The notes under the pieces: generated by a model | What the model was told of the DNA's origin: nothing | Databases searched by the model: none | The model's input: only the letters and a program-made list of their open reading frames with translations | Program-made: the position numbers and the translations under genes | Shown: in pieces, positions 34,902-42,904 of the stretch | How the letters are laid out: every line of letters begins with the position of its first letter | How positions within the stretch are numbered: position 1 is the first letter of the stretch | Assembly (NCBI RefSeq): GCF_001417775.1 | Contig: NZ_BBZJ01000019.1 | Location: 186,001-250,000, forward strand | DNA from: Streptomyces sp. TP-A0356 | Lineage (GTDB): Bacteria; Actinomycetota; Actinomycetes; Streptomycetales; Streptomycetaceae | Length of the DNA: 64,000 bases | Direction: 5' to 3'

Positions 34902-36632
34902 GTGCGCATCGGACTGATTACGGAGGGTGGTTACCCGTATGCGAGCGGTGACGCGAGGCTCTGGTGCGACCGGCTCGTGCGCGGACTCGGGCAGCACGAG
35001 TTCGACATCTACGCGCTCAGCCGCACCGAGCGGCAGGAGACCGAGGGCTGGATCCCGCTGCCGTCACAGGTCAGCCGGGTGCGGACGGCCCCCCTGTGGA
35101 CCGCGCAGCACGACGGGGCCGTCCACGGGCGCCGGGCGCGACGGCAGTTCGCCGAGGCGTACGCGGAACTGGCCGCCGCCCTGTGCACCGCACCCCAGAC
35201 CGGGGCGCCGCAGAGCACCCCAGGCCCGGCCGACCCCGAGGCGGACCGTTTCGGCAGCGCCCTCTACGCACTCGCCGAACTCGCCCGCGACGTAGGCGGA
35301 CTGGTGGCAGCCCTGCGCTCCGAGACCGCCGTGCGCGCCCTGGAACAGGCCTGCCGGGCACCGGGCGCCCTGCGCGCCGCGCGCGCGGCGCGCGTCCCCG
35401 AACTGCTCGAAGTCGCCGCGCATGTCGAACGGGCCCTGCGCCCCCTCTCACTCGACTGGTACGAGGAAGACGGGCTCGGCTCGGTCGACCTCTGTCATGC
35501 CACGACGGGCGGCGCCGCGGCCCTGACCGGACTGCTCGCCGGGTACTTCGCCGGAGTCCCGCTGCTGGTCACCGAGTACGGGGTGCAACTGCGGGCGCAC
35601 TACCTGGAGGCGCCGGACGGGGCGCCCCCGGTGCGCGCGCTGCTCGCCTCCTTCCACCGCCGGCTGGCGGCCGAGGTGTACCAGCGGGCCGCCCGCATCA
35701 CCCCGGGCAACACTCACGCCCGCCGCTGGCAGGAGCGGTGCGGCGCCGACCGGTCCAAGCTGCGCACGGTCTACCCCGGCATGGAGGCGTCCCGCTTCAC
35801 GGACGTGGGCGAGTCGGCCGACGGCGCGGACCCGTACACCCTGGTCTGGGTCGGCCGTGTCGAACCGGCCAAGGACCTGATCTCCCTGCTGCACGCCTTC
35901 GCGGAGATCCGCAAGCAGGAGCCGAAGGCGCGGCTGCGGATCGTGGGTGCCGCGGCGGACGCCGACGGCGTGGCCTACCTCGGGCACTGCAGGGCACTGG
36001 CCGCGCAGCTCTTCCCCGACGAGGCGGAGGGCGTGCACGACGTCGGCGACAACCCGGTGTCCTTCGAGGAGATCGGCGGCCCGGAGGTGCCCGACCTGGC
36101 GGAGGCGTACGCGGCCGGGGCGGTCGTCGTCCTGTCGAGCGTCGTCGAAGGGTTTCCGATCAGCCTGGTGGAAGCCATGTTCTGCGGCCGCGCGACGGTC
36201 TCCACGGACGTGGGCGCGGTGGTGGAGGTCATCGGCGGTACGGGCCTCGTGGTTCCGCCCCGCAACCCGCGGGCGCTCGCGGAGGCGTGCATTGCGCTGC
36301 TGCGCGACCCCAAGCGCCGTGAACGCCTCGGCGCGGCCGCCCGCGCGCGAGCCGTCGAACTGTTCACCGTCGAGCAGAACGTCGCGGCATTTCACGGCAT
36401 TTACCTGGAGATCCTCTCGCACTCGCCGATGCGGCGCGTGCTCGTGGACGACGCGGGCGAACCGCTGCCCTTCGGAACGCCGGCCGAGGCCCATCTGCCC
36501 GGCCGCTGGACCGAGCTGCGGTCGGTGGGCGTGAGACCACGCTGGGCCCGGGCGCCGGGCCCAGCGACGGCGCCCCTACGCGCCTTCGCACGCCTCGACG
36601 AACCCGTCCCGACGGCGGAGGGCGCGCGATGA
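34902..36632 (+). CDS. PelF-like GT4 glycosyltransferase
   Basis: A 576-residue cytoplasmic glycosyltransferase. The N-terminal domain matches the DUF3492/PelF pattern (RIGLITEGGYPYASG), and the C-terminal GT-B half has VWVGRVEPAKDLISLLHAF and the donor-site EX7E motif EGFPISLVE (E416, E424). PelF polymerises the galactosamine-type Pel polysaccharide in other bacteria; the sugar used here is unknown. GTG 34902 is preferred behind a GGGGGTG site; ATG 34824 is in frame. It is the first gene of a four-gene operon and overlaps the next gene by 4 nt (ATGA). Confidence 0.85.
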   Translation: MRIGLITEGGYPYASGDARLWCDRLVRGLGQHEFDIYALSRTERQETEGWIPLPSQVSRVRTAPLWTAQHDGAVHGRRARRQFAEAYAELAAALCTAPQTGAPQSTPGPADPEADRFGSALYALAELARDVGGLVAALRSETAVRALEQACRAPGALRAARAARVPELLEVAAHVERALRPLSLDWYEEDGLGSVDLCHATTGGAAALTGLLAGYFAGVPLLVTEYGVQLRAHYLEAPDGAPPVRALLASFHRRLAAEVYQRAARITPGNTHARRWQERCGADRSKLRTVYPGMEASRFTDVGESADGADPYTLVWVGRVEPAKDLISLLHAFAEIRKQEPKARLRIVGAAADADGVAYLGHCRALAAQLFPDEAEGVHDVGDNPVSFEEIGGPEVPDLAEAYAAGAVVVLSSVVEGFPISLVEAMFCGRATVSTDVGAVVEVIGGTGLVVPPRNPRALAEACIALLRDPKRRERLGAAARARAVELFTVEQNVAAFHGIYLEILSHSPMRRVLVDDAGEPLPFGTPAEAHLPGRWTELRSVGVRPRWARAPGPATAPLRAFARLDEPVPTAEGAR

Positions 36633-38008
36633 GCGAGTCGCGAGGACTGGACCGGCCCGGCACCCCGGGCAGCCCCGGTGCCTGGGACGACCGGTCGCAG
36701 GCGTGGCTCATGGGGGCCCGGCTGCCCGACGATCCCCACGCACGGCCGGACTTGGCTTCCAGTGCCGAGGCATGCCCCGGCTCGGCCTCCCGCGCGGCGG
36801 CGCGCCCCGACTCCGCCTCCCGCGCGGAGGCGCGCCCCGACTCCGCCGCGCCGGAGCGCGCGCCCCGATCCGTCGGCGTCATCAGCCCCGCGCCCGACCA
36901 GAGCGCGGACCCCGCTCGCAAGCCCCCCGCCCGCCGCGGCGCCGTCGACCCCGTCAAGGCCCTCATGCACCGGCACCGCCAACTGTGCGAGCGGGCCGTC
37001 GACCCCCTGGAGATCGCCGCCGCTCTGGAGGCCCACGGACTGACCGACCGGACCGCCGCCCGCTTCCGGCACCGGGACGTGTTCTCGCTCGCCGAGGAGA
37101 TGTACGCGCGTGTACCACGCGACGGCGACCAGCTCCCCCCGCCACCCGCCCCCTCGGACGACCCCCGCGAACCGTGGGCCTGGGCCGCGCTCGCCCTGCT
37201 CCCCGGCGCGCTGTGCACGGCCACCGTCATCGGGCTGCGATTCACCGAAGGCCGCCCCCGTTCGGCGGTCGTCGCGCTCGGCGTCCTCGCCGTCGTACTC
37301 GGCCTGCGCGCGGCGCTCGGCCGTGGCCCGCTGCGCGCCCCCGCCCGCACCACGCCGGCCGTCACTCACGCGTGGACCTGCTGGCTGCTCGCCTACGCCG
37401 TTCTCGGCGACGGCCTGTTGCGCGCCGCCCTGGACGGCGGCCCGCACGGCCCCTGGCCCACGGCCACCGCATCAGCCCTGGCTCTCGCCCTGTCCTGCGG
37501 CCCGGGGGCCTGGTGCGCCCGTCTCTTCGTCGTCCGCGCCCGCCGGGCACTCGCCGCCAGCCGTGGCCTGGACGAGTTCGCGTCCTCCGTCACCCCGCTG
37601 CTCCTCGGCGTGTTCGGACTCTTCCTGTGCGCCCTGGGCGCACTGCTCGCGCTGTGCGGCGCGCTGCTCGGCGAGCCCGCCGGGTATGCCGGGTATGCCG
37701 GAGCCGGTGCGCTGGGCGCACTCCTGCTGCTCGCCCGGCTGCTCCTCGCGCACGGATTCGGCCGCGTCCCCGCCGCCGTCCTCGGCACCGCGGCCGCTGC
37801 CGAGGCGACCTCGCTGATCACGGTCTTCGTCGGCCGGCTCCCCGGCTGCTCGTTCCTGGCCACGCCGGTCGAGACCCTGGCCGACGCCTGGGGCGCGGAC
37901 GCCGTCCCCGCCCTCTTCTGCGCCCTGGCCGCCCTGACCCTGCTGATCCACGCGATCCACACCCTGACCCGGGCCTCGGCCCACGCCCGGCCGCCAGGAT
38001 CGCCCTGA
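36629..38008 (+). CDS. Polytopic membrane protein of the PelF-like operon
   Basis: A 459-residue protein. The first 95 residues are a disordered Ala/Pro/Arg segment with internal Ala-Arg-Pro-Asp-Ser-Ala repeats. A short helical domain (ERAVDPLEIAAALEAHGLTDRTAAR, MYARVPRDGD) follows, then about eight membrane helices. The size is close to PelG, the export partner of PelF, but I do not see enough likeness to assign it. A role in export or polymerisation is inferred from the operon. ATG 36629 overlaps the glycosyltransferase stop. Confidence 0.75.
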   Translation: MSESRGLDRPGTPGSPGAWDDRSQAWLMGARLPDDPHARPDLASSAEACPGSASRAAARPDSASRAEARPDSAAPERAPRSVGVISPAPDQSADPARKPPARRGAVDPVKALMHRHRQLCERAVDPLEIAAALEAHGLTDRTAARFRHRDVFSLAEEMYARVPRDGDQLPPPPAPSDDPREPWAWAALALLPGALCTATVIGLRFTEGRPRSAVVALGVLAVVLGLRAALGRGPLRAPARTTPAVTHAWTCWLLAYAVLGDGLLRAALDGGPHGPWPTATASALALALSCGPGAWCARLFVVRARRALAASRGLDEFASSVTPLLLGVFGLFLCALGALLALCGALLGEPAGYAGYAGAGALGALLLLARLLLAHGFGRVPAAVLGTAAAAEATSLITVFVGRLPGCSFLATPVETLADAWGADAVPALFCALAALTLLIHAIHTLTRASAHARPPGSP

Positions 38009-38148
38009 GCCCCGGCCCATGCCCCCCAACCCCCGACGGCATGAGCCGCAACCGCTGCCCGGGACCCGTTCCCCGGCACACCCATCCCGCGGGGCCGACA
38101 CCGCGGGCCCCTCTCATTCCACGGCACCACCCTGAAGGAGAACGCCAG

Positions 38149-38196
38149 ATGATCACCTCCCGAACCGGAGAACCCGCCCCGGGAGCCGCCCGATGA
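38149..38196 (+). CDS. 15-residue mini-ORF coupled to the epimerase gene
   Basis: ATG 38149 has GAAGGAG at seven bases, the best ribosome site of the operon. It encodes 15 residues and ends with TGA overlapping the epimerase ATG (ATGA). It probably loads ribosomes onto the epimerase gene by coupling and may have no function as a peptide. Confidence 0.5.
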   Translation: MITSRTGEPAPGAAR

Positions 38197-39152
38197 GGGT
38201 CCTGCTGATCGGAGCCAACGGATACCTGGGCCGTTTCGTCGCCGACCGCCTCCTGGCCGACCCGGCCGTGCAGCTCACCGCGCTCGGCCGCGGCGACGAC
38301 GCCGATGTGCGGTTCGACCTCGCGTCCGGCAGCCCCGGCGCACTCACCCGCTTCCTGGACGCCGTCCACCCCGGGGTCGTCATCAACTGCGCCGGAGCCA
38401 TCCGCGGCGGCGCCCGGGACCTCACCCGGCACAACACCGTCGCCGTCGCCACCGTGTGCGAGGCCCTGCGCCGCAGCGGCTGTGGGGCCCGCCTGGTACA
38501 GATCGGCTGCGGCGCCGAGTACGGCCCCAGCCAGCCCGGCTCCTCCACGGCCGAGGACGCGGTCCCGCGCCCGGGCGGCCCGTACGGCGTCAGCAAGCTC
38601 GCCGCCACCGAACTGGTCCTCGGCTCGGGCCTCGACGCGGTCGTGCTCCGCGTGTTCTCGCCCGCCGGGCCCGGCACCCCCGCCGGATCCCCGCTCGGCC
38701 GCCTTGCCGAGGCCATGCGCCGAGCCATGCAGTCGGGCGACGGCGAACTCAAGCTCGGCGGCCTCGGCGTGCAGCGTGACTTCGTCGACGTACGCGATGT
38801 CGCCCGCGCCGTCCACGCCGCGTCCCTCTCCGCCGCCCAAGGCGTGATCAACATCGGCTCCGGCCGCGCCGTACGCCTCCGTGACGCGGCCGCCGTCCTC
38901 GCCCGGGTGGCCGGATACGGCGGCGCCCTGCACGAACTGGACGGCCCTCCCGGCCCGGTGCGCCCGGCCATCGGCCACCCGCGCCACGACCCCGAGCACG
39001 CCCTTCCCATCGCCTACCCCTACCCGGACGGCTGCGGCAGCTGGCAGCAGGCCGATGTGCGCACCGCCCGCGACCGGCTCGGCTGGCGGCCCCGGATCAA
39101 CCTCGAAGAGTCGCTCGCCGACATCTGGATGGAGGCGGCATGCCGCATCTGA
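38193..39152 (+). CDS. NAD-dependent sugar-nucleotide epimerase/dehydratase
   Basis: Extended SDR enzyme of 319 residues. The dinucleotide loop is GANGYLG (8-14), the active-site pair is Y-x3-K in PYGVSKLA, with the Ser/Cys region QIGCGAEYG upstream. Similar to UDP-glucose/UDP-GlcNAc 4-epimerases and dTDP-sugar dehydratases, so it may make the nucleotide sugar used by the glycosyltransferase in the operon. It starts 184 nt after the membrane gene but is coupled to a mini-ORF, and it overlaps the spherulin-4 gene by 13 nt. Confidence 0.85.
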   Translation: MRVLLIGANGYLGRFVADRLLADPAVQLTALGRGDDADVRFDLASGSPGALTRFLDAVHPGVVINCAGAIRGGARDLTRHNTVAVATVCEALRRSGCGARLVQIGCGAEYGPSQPGSSTAEDAVPRPGGPYGVSKLAATELVLGSGLDAVVLRVFSPAGPGTPAGSPLGRLAEAMRRAMQSGDGELKLGGLGVQRDFVDVRDVARAVHAASLSAAQGVINIGSGRAVRLRDAAAVLARVAGYGGALHELDGPPGPVRPAIGHPRHDPEHALPIAYPYPDGCGSWQQADVRTARDRLGWRPRINLEESLADIWMEAACRI

Positions 39153-39889
39153 CCAGCGCCACAGCGGGCACCGCGAGTACCGATCTGGGCCCGGGCCTCG
39201 GCATTCCCGGCTATGCGCACCCCCTCCTCGCGCCCTTGGAGTGGAGCGAACTCACCCGCCCCGGTGCCCCGGTGCACTGGGCCGTCCTCAACGTGAGCGG
39301 CGGTCCCGGCACCAGGCCCGACACGCACTGCCGTGGGGCCGCGGAACGACTGCACGCCGCGGGCGTCCGGGTCCTCGGCCACCTCGACGTCACCTATGGC
39401 GCACGCGCCTTCGGCGAGCTGATGGAGGAGGCGCACCGGTATCTCCACTGGTACCGGGTCGACGGCTTCCTCCTGGAGCGCTGCCCGACCGAACGGGCCG
39501 CGCTCGCGGAGATCCGCCGCACGGTCACCGCACTTCGCGCGCTCCTCGACCACGGGCACATCGTCCTGGGACACGGCACCCACCCGTATCCCGGATACGC
39601 GGAGAGCGCCGACCAGTTGGTCACCTTCTCCGGATCCTGGAGCGACTACCGCTGGTCGCAGGTGGCCGAGTGGACCGCAGACCACCCGCCCGAGCGGTTC
39701 TGCCACTTCGTGCACGGCGTGTCCCGCGGGCACCTGGACGAGGCGCTGCGCATCGCGCGCTGGCAGGGTGCCTCGACCATCTGGTTCACCGACCGTACGG
39801 ACCACGGCGGCCGCACCGACCCCTGGGAGTGCCTGCCCGGCTACTGGGACGAAATCGTCTCGCGGATCGGACCGGGTGTCTCGGAATGA
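39140..39889 (+). CDS. Spherulin-4 family (GH135-like) protein
   Basis: A 249-residue TIM-barrel protein of the spherulin-4 family. Fungal Sph3 (GH135) hydrolyses galactosaminogalactan and is needed for its synthesis. The sequence has GIPGYAHPL, WAVLNVSGG, RVLGHLDVTYG, VDGFLLERCP, VLGHGTHPYPGYAESADQLVTF. The acidic pair expected after the DG(F/I) strand is replaced by L-E-R, and the Glu in the FEG position is Ser, so activity may differ. No signal peptide is visible, which would place it in the cytoplasm, unlike Sph3. Last gene of the operon. Confidence 0.82.
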   Translation: MPHLTSATAGTASTDLGPGLGIPGYAHPLLAPLEWSELTRPGAPVHWAVLNVSGGPGTRPDTHCRGAAERLHAAGVRVLGHLDVTYGARAFGELMEEAHRYLHWYRVDGFLLERCPTERAALAEIRRTVTALRALLDHGHIVLGHGTHPYPGYAESADQLVTFSGSWSDYRWSQVAEWTADHPPERFCHFVHGVSRGHLDEALRIARWQGASTIWFTDRTDHGGRTDPWECLPGYWDEIVSRIGPGVSE

Positions 39890-39952
39890 AGAAGGGCGTG
39901 GCAGTGTTACGAGGAGAACAACCGTAGTGATCGACCGACAAACGGAGTCCCC

Positions 39953-41131
39953 GTGTCGCTGCCACCCCTGGTCGAGCCGGCTGCCGAGCTCACCGTAGAC
40001 GAGGTCCGCAGGTACTCCCGCCACCTGATCATCCCCGACGTCGGGATGGACGGGCAGAAGCGGCTGAAGAACGCCAAGGTGCTCTGTGTGGGCGCCGGGG
40101 GTCTGGGCTCGCCGGCACTGATGTACCTGGCCGCGGCGGGCGTGGGAACGCTCGGCATCGTGGAGTTCGACGAGGTCGACGAGTCGAACCTGCAGCGGCA
40201 GATCATCCACAGCCAGTCGGACATCGGCCGCTCCAAGGCCGAGTCCGCGCGTGACTCCGTCCAGGGCATCAACCCGTACGTCAACGTGATCCTTCACGAG
40301 GAGCGGCTCGAAGCCGACAACGTGATGGACATCTTCAGCCAGTACGACCTGATCGTCGACGGTACGGACAACTTCGCGACGCGCTACCTGGTCAACGACG
40401 CCTGCGTGCTGCTGAACAAGCCGTACGTGTGGGGTTCGATCTACCGCTTCGACGGCCAGGCCTCCGTCTTCTGGTCGGAGCACGGCCCCTGCTACCGCTG
40501 CCTGTACCCGGAGCCCCCGCCGCCGGGCATGGTGCCGTCCTGCGCCGAGGGCGGCGTCCTCGGTGTGCTGTGCGCGTCCATCGGCTCCATCCAGGTCACC
40601 GAGGCGATCAAGGTCCTCACCGGCACCGGCGAACCGCTGGTCGGCCGACTGATGATCTACGACGCCCTGGAGATGCAGTACCGCCAGGTCAAGGTCCGCA
40701 AGGACCCGAACTGCGCGGTCTGCGGTGAGAACCCCACCGTCACCGAGCTCATCGACTACGAGGCCTTCTGCGGCGTCGTCTCCGAGGAGGCCCAGGCCGC
40801 GGCCGCCGACTCGACGATCACTCCGAAGCAGCTCAAGGAGTGGATCGACGACGGCGAGAACATCGAGATCATCGACGTCCGCGAGCCGAACGAGTACGAG
40901 ATCGTCTCCATCCCGGGCGCGCGGCTGATCCCGAAGAACGAGTTCCTGATGGGCTCCGCCCTGGAGAGCCTTCCGCAGGACAAGAAGATCGTCCTGCATT
41001 GCAAGACGGGTGTCCGCAGCGCGGAAGTCCTCGCGGTCCTGAAGTCGGCGGGCTTCGCCGACGCCGTCCACGTGGGCGGTGGCGTGATCGGCTGGGTCAA
41101 CCAGATCGAGCCGGACAAGCCGGTCTACTGA
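39953..41131 (+). CDS. moeZ: Adenylyltransferase/sulfurtransferase MoeZ (MoeB-rhodanese fusion)
   Basis: A 392-residue E1-like enzyme that adenylates and thiolates the C-terminal glycine of sulfur-carrier proteins for molybdopterin, thiamine or cysteine synthesis. The nucleotide loop is GAGGLGSPA (about 47-55), zinc Cys pairs are CYRCLYPEP and NCAVCGE, and the C-terminal rhodanese domain has the active loop HCKTGVRS with C350. GTG 39953 follows GGAG. From memory it matches mycobacterial moeB1/moeZ (Rv3206c). A hairpin follows. Confidence 0.93.
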   Translation: MSLPPLVEPAAELTVDEVRRYSRHLIIPDVGMDGQKRLKNAKVLCVGAGGLGSPALMYLAAAGVGTLGIVEFDEVDESNLQRQIIHSQSDIGRSKAESARDSVQGINPYVNVILHEERLEADNVMDIFSQYDLIVDGTDNFATRYLVNDACVLLNKPYVWGSIYRFDGQASVFWSEHGPCYRCLYPEPPPPGMVPSCAEGGVLGVLCASIGSIQVTEAIKVLTGTGEPLVGRLMIYDALEMQYRQVKVRKDPNCAVCGENPTVTELIDYEAFCGVVSEEAQAAAADSTITPKQLKEWIDDGENIEIIDVREPNEYEIVSIPGARLIPKNEFLMGSALESLPQDKKIVLHCKTGVRSAEVLAVLKSAGFADAVHVGGGVIGWVNQIEPDKPVY

Positions 41132-41140
41132 CCACCCGTC

Positions 41141-41174
41141 CCGGCGGGCTGAGGGTCGCTCCACAGCCCGCCGG
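41141..41174. terminator. Hairpin between convergent moeZ and peptidase genes
   Basis: Perfect 10-bp arms (41141-41150 and 41165-41174) with a 14-nt loop, placed between the stops at 41131 and 41211. Confidence 0.7.
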
Positions 41175-41210
41175 AGACCTGCACGCCCGGCTTCCCCGAG
41201 TCGCGGGAGT

Positions 41211-42773
41211 CTAGGAACAGACGGTGCCCGCCGAAGGCACCTTTCCGTTGAGCAGATAGCCGTTCACCGTGCTCTGCACGCACGTGTTGCCACTGTCGTA
41301 CGCGCCGTGCCCCTGGCCCTTGTACGTCAGCTCGACGCCGACGCCCTTGCCCAGCTGCTGCACCATCTTCTTCGTGCCCTCGTACGGGGTGGCGGGGTCC
41401 CCGGTGTTGCCGACCACGAGGATCGGCGCGGCACCGGTCGCGGACACGTTCGGGTGGTCGGCGGCTCCCCTCACCGGCCAGTTGGTGCAGCTGAGCATGC
41501 CCCAGGCCAGGAAGTCGCCGAACACCCGGGAGGCGGACCGGAACTGCGGCAGCTTCGCCTTCACGTCGGTGGGCGTGTACCGAGGCTTCTCATCGGCGCA
41601 GTTGACGGAGACGTTCGCCGGAACGAGGTTGCTGTACTGGCCGTTCTCGTTCCGTCCGTTCATCGAGTCCGACAGCAGCATCAGCACCCTGCCGTCACCG
41701 GTGTACGCCTGCTGCAGGCCCGCGGTGAGGTAGCCCCAGAACTGTTTGGAGTACAGGGCCTGGGCGATGCCGCTGGTCGCCGCGGTCTGGGTCAGCCGAC
41801 GGGGGAAGATGCCCGGGATCGGCTTGTTCTCCAGGTCCCTCAGCAGCTTGACGATCCGGTTCTCGACGTCCTGCGGCGTCGTGCCGACCGGGCATGCCGT
41901 GCTCTTCGAGGTGCAGTCCCGGGCGTAGTTGTCGAGAGCGAGCTGGAAGCCCCTGGCCTGTCCCAGCGCGCTCTGTTCCGGGCTCAGCGTCGGGTCGACG
42001 ACCGCGTCGAACACGGTCCTTCCGACGTTCTTGGGGAACAAGTGCGCGTAGACGGCGCCGAGTTCGGTGCCGTACGAGATGCCGAAGTAGTTCAACTTGG
42101 CGTCCCCGAGCACCTCGCGCATCAGGTCCATGTCGCGGGCCGCGTTGGTGGTGCGCACATGGGGCAGTACCGTGCCGGAGCGCTGCGTGCAGGCGTTGTT
42201 GAACTGCTTGGTGTTGTTCAGGTAAGCCCTCAGCTCGGCCGCGTTGTCGGGGATCGCGTCCTGCTGGAAGTACACGTCGAGTTGCTGGTCGTCCTCGCAC
42301 TTGACGCCCGCGCTGCGGCCCACCCCGCGCGGGTCGAAGCTCACCAGGTCATAACGGGCGCGCAGGGCCCCGTAGTCCTGGGCGAAGGCGGGCAGCGTAG
42401 TGACACCGGAGCCGCCGGGGCCGCCGAAGTTGAAGACGAGGGAGCCGATCCGCCGACTCGGGGGACCGCTGGCCTTCACCCTGATCAGCGCGATGTCGAT
42501 CGTGCCGCTCCTGGGGTTGTCCCAGTTCAGGGGCGCCTTCATGGTCGCGCACTGCCAGCGGCCGCCGTCGGGCAGTGGCGAGGGAGCGCTGCCGCCGCCC
42601 TCCGAAGCGGCGGGCGGCGGACAGTCCCTCCAGCTCAGCTTCTGACTGGACAGACCCCCGTTGACGGGCAGAGCCCTGGTCGAGGGGCCGTTGGCGCAGC
42701 CCGTCAGCAGAGGGGACAGAAGGACGGCTGCGGCGGCCAGGGCAGTGGCGCTGATCCGGTGACGATTCGGCAT
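41211..42773 (-). CDS. Secreted alpha/beta-hydrolase peptidase, tripeptidyl aminopeptidase (Tap) family
   Basis: A 520-residue exported lipoprotein with a lipobox LTGC near residue 25. Family S33-like features are FNFGGPGGSG, DPRGVGRS, the nucleophile GISYGTE, acid in GNTGDPATPY and His in GQGHGAY. It also has the C-terminal TAP-like domain with conserved Cys. Streptomyces Tap and SlpD/E proteins remove N-terminal tripeptides from secreted proteins. ATG 42773 gives a normal lipoprotein signal. It follows the large membrane gene on the same strand after 131 nt. Confidence 0.9.
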   Translation of the reverse strand: MPNRHRISATALAAAAVLLSPLLTGCANGPSTRALPVNGGLSSQKLSWRDCPPPAASEGGGSAPSPLPDGGRWQCATMKAPLNWDNPRSGTIDIALIRVKASGPPSRRIGSLVFNFGGPGGSGVTTLPAFAQDYGALRARYDLVSFDPRGVGRSAGVKCEDDQQLDVYFQQDAIPDNAAELRAYLNNTKQFNNACTQRSGTVLPHVRTTNAARDMDLMREVLGDAKLNYFGISYGTELGAVYAHLFPKNVGRTVFDAVVDPTLSPEQSALGQARGFQLALDNYARDCTSKSTACPVGTTPQDVENRIVKLLRDLENKPIPGIFPRRLTQTAATSGIAQALYSKQFWGYLTAGLQQAYTGDGRVLMLLSDSMNGRNENGQYSNLVPANVSVNCADEKPRYTPTDVKAKLPQFRSASRVFGDFLAWGMLSCTNWPVRGAADHPNVSATGAAPILVVGNTGDPATPYEGTKKMVQQLGKGVGVELTYKGQGHGAYDSGNTCVQSTVNGYLLNGKVPSAGTVCS

Positions 42774-42904
42774 GCTCCCATCGTGCGGCCGCACGGGTCG
42801 GTGCGCGCGGGGCGTGGGCCGTGCGGGTGAGGCACTGGCCCGGGACCGCGTGTCGCGTTGGCACCATGCACGCGCGCGTGCCCGGTCCTTGCCCCCGCGC
42901 AGGC

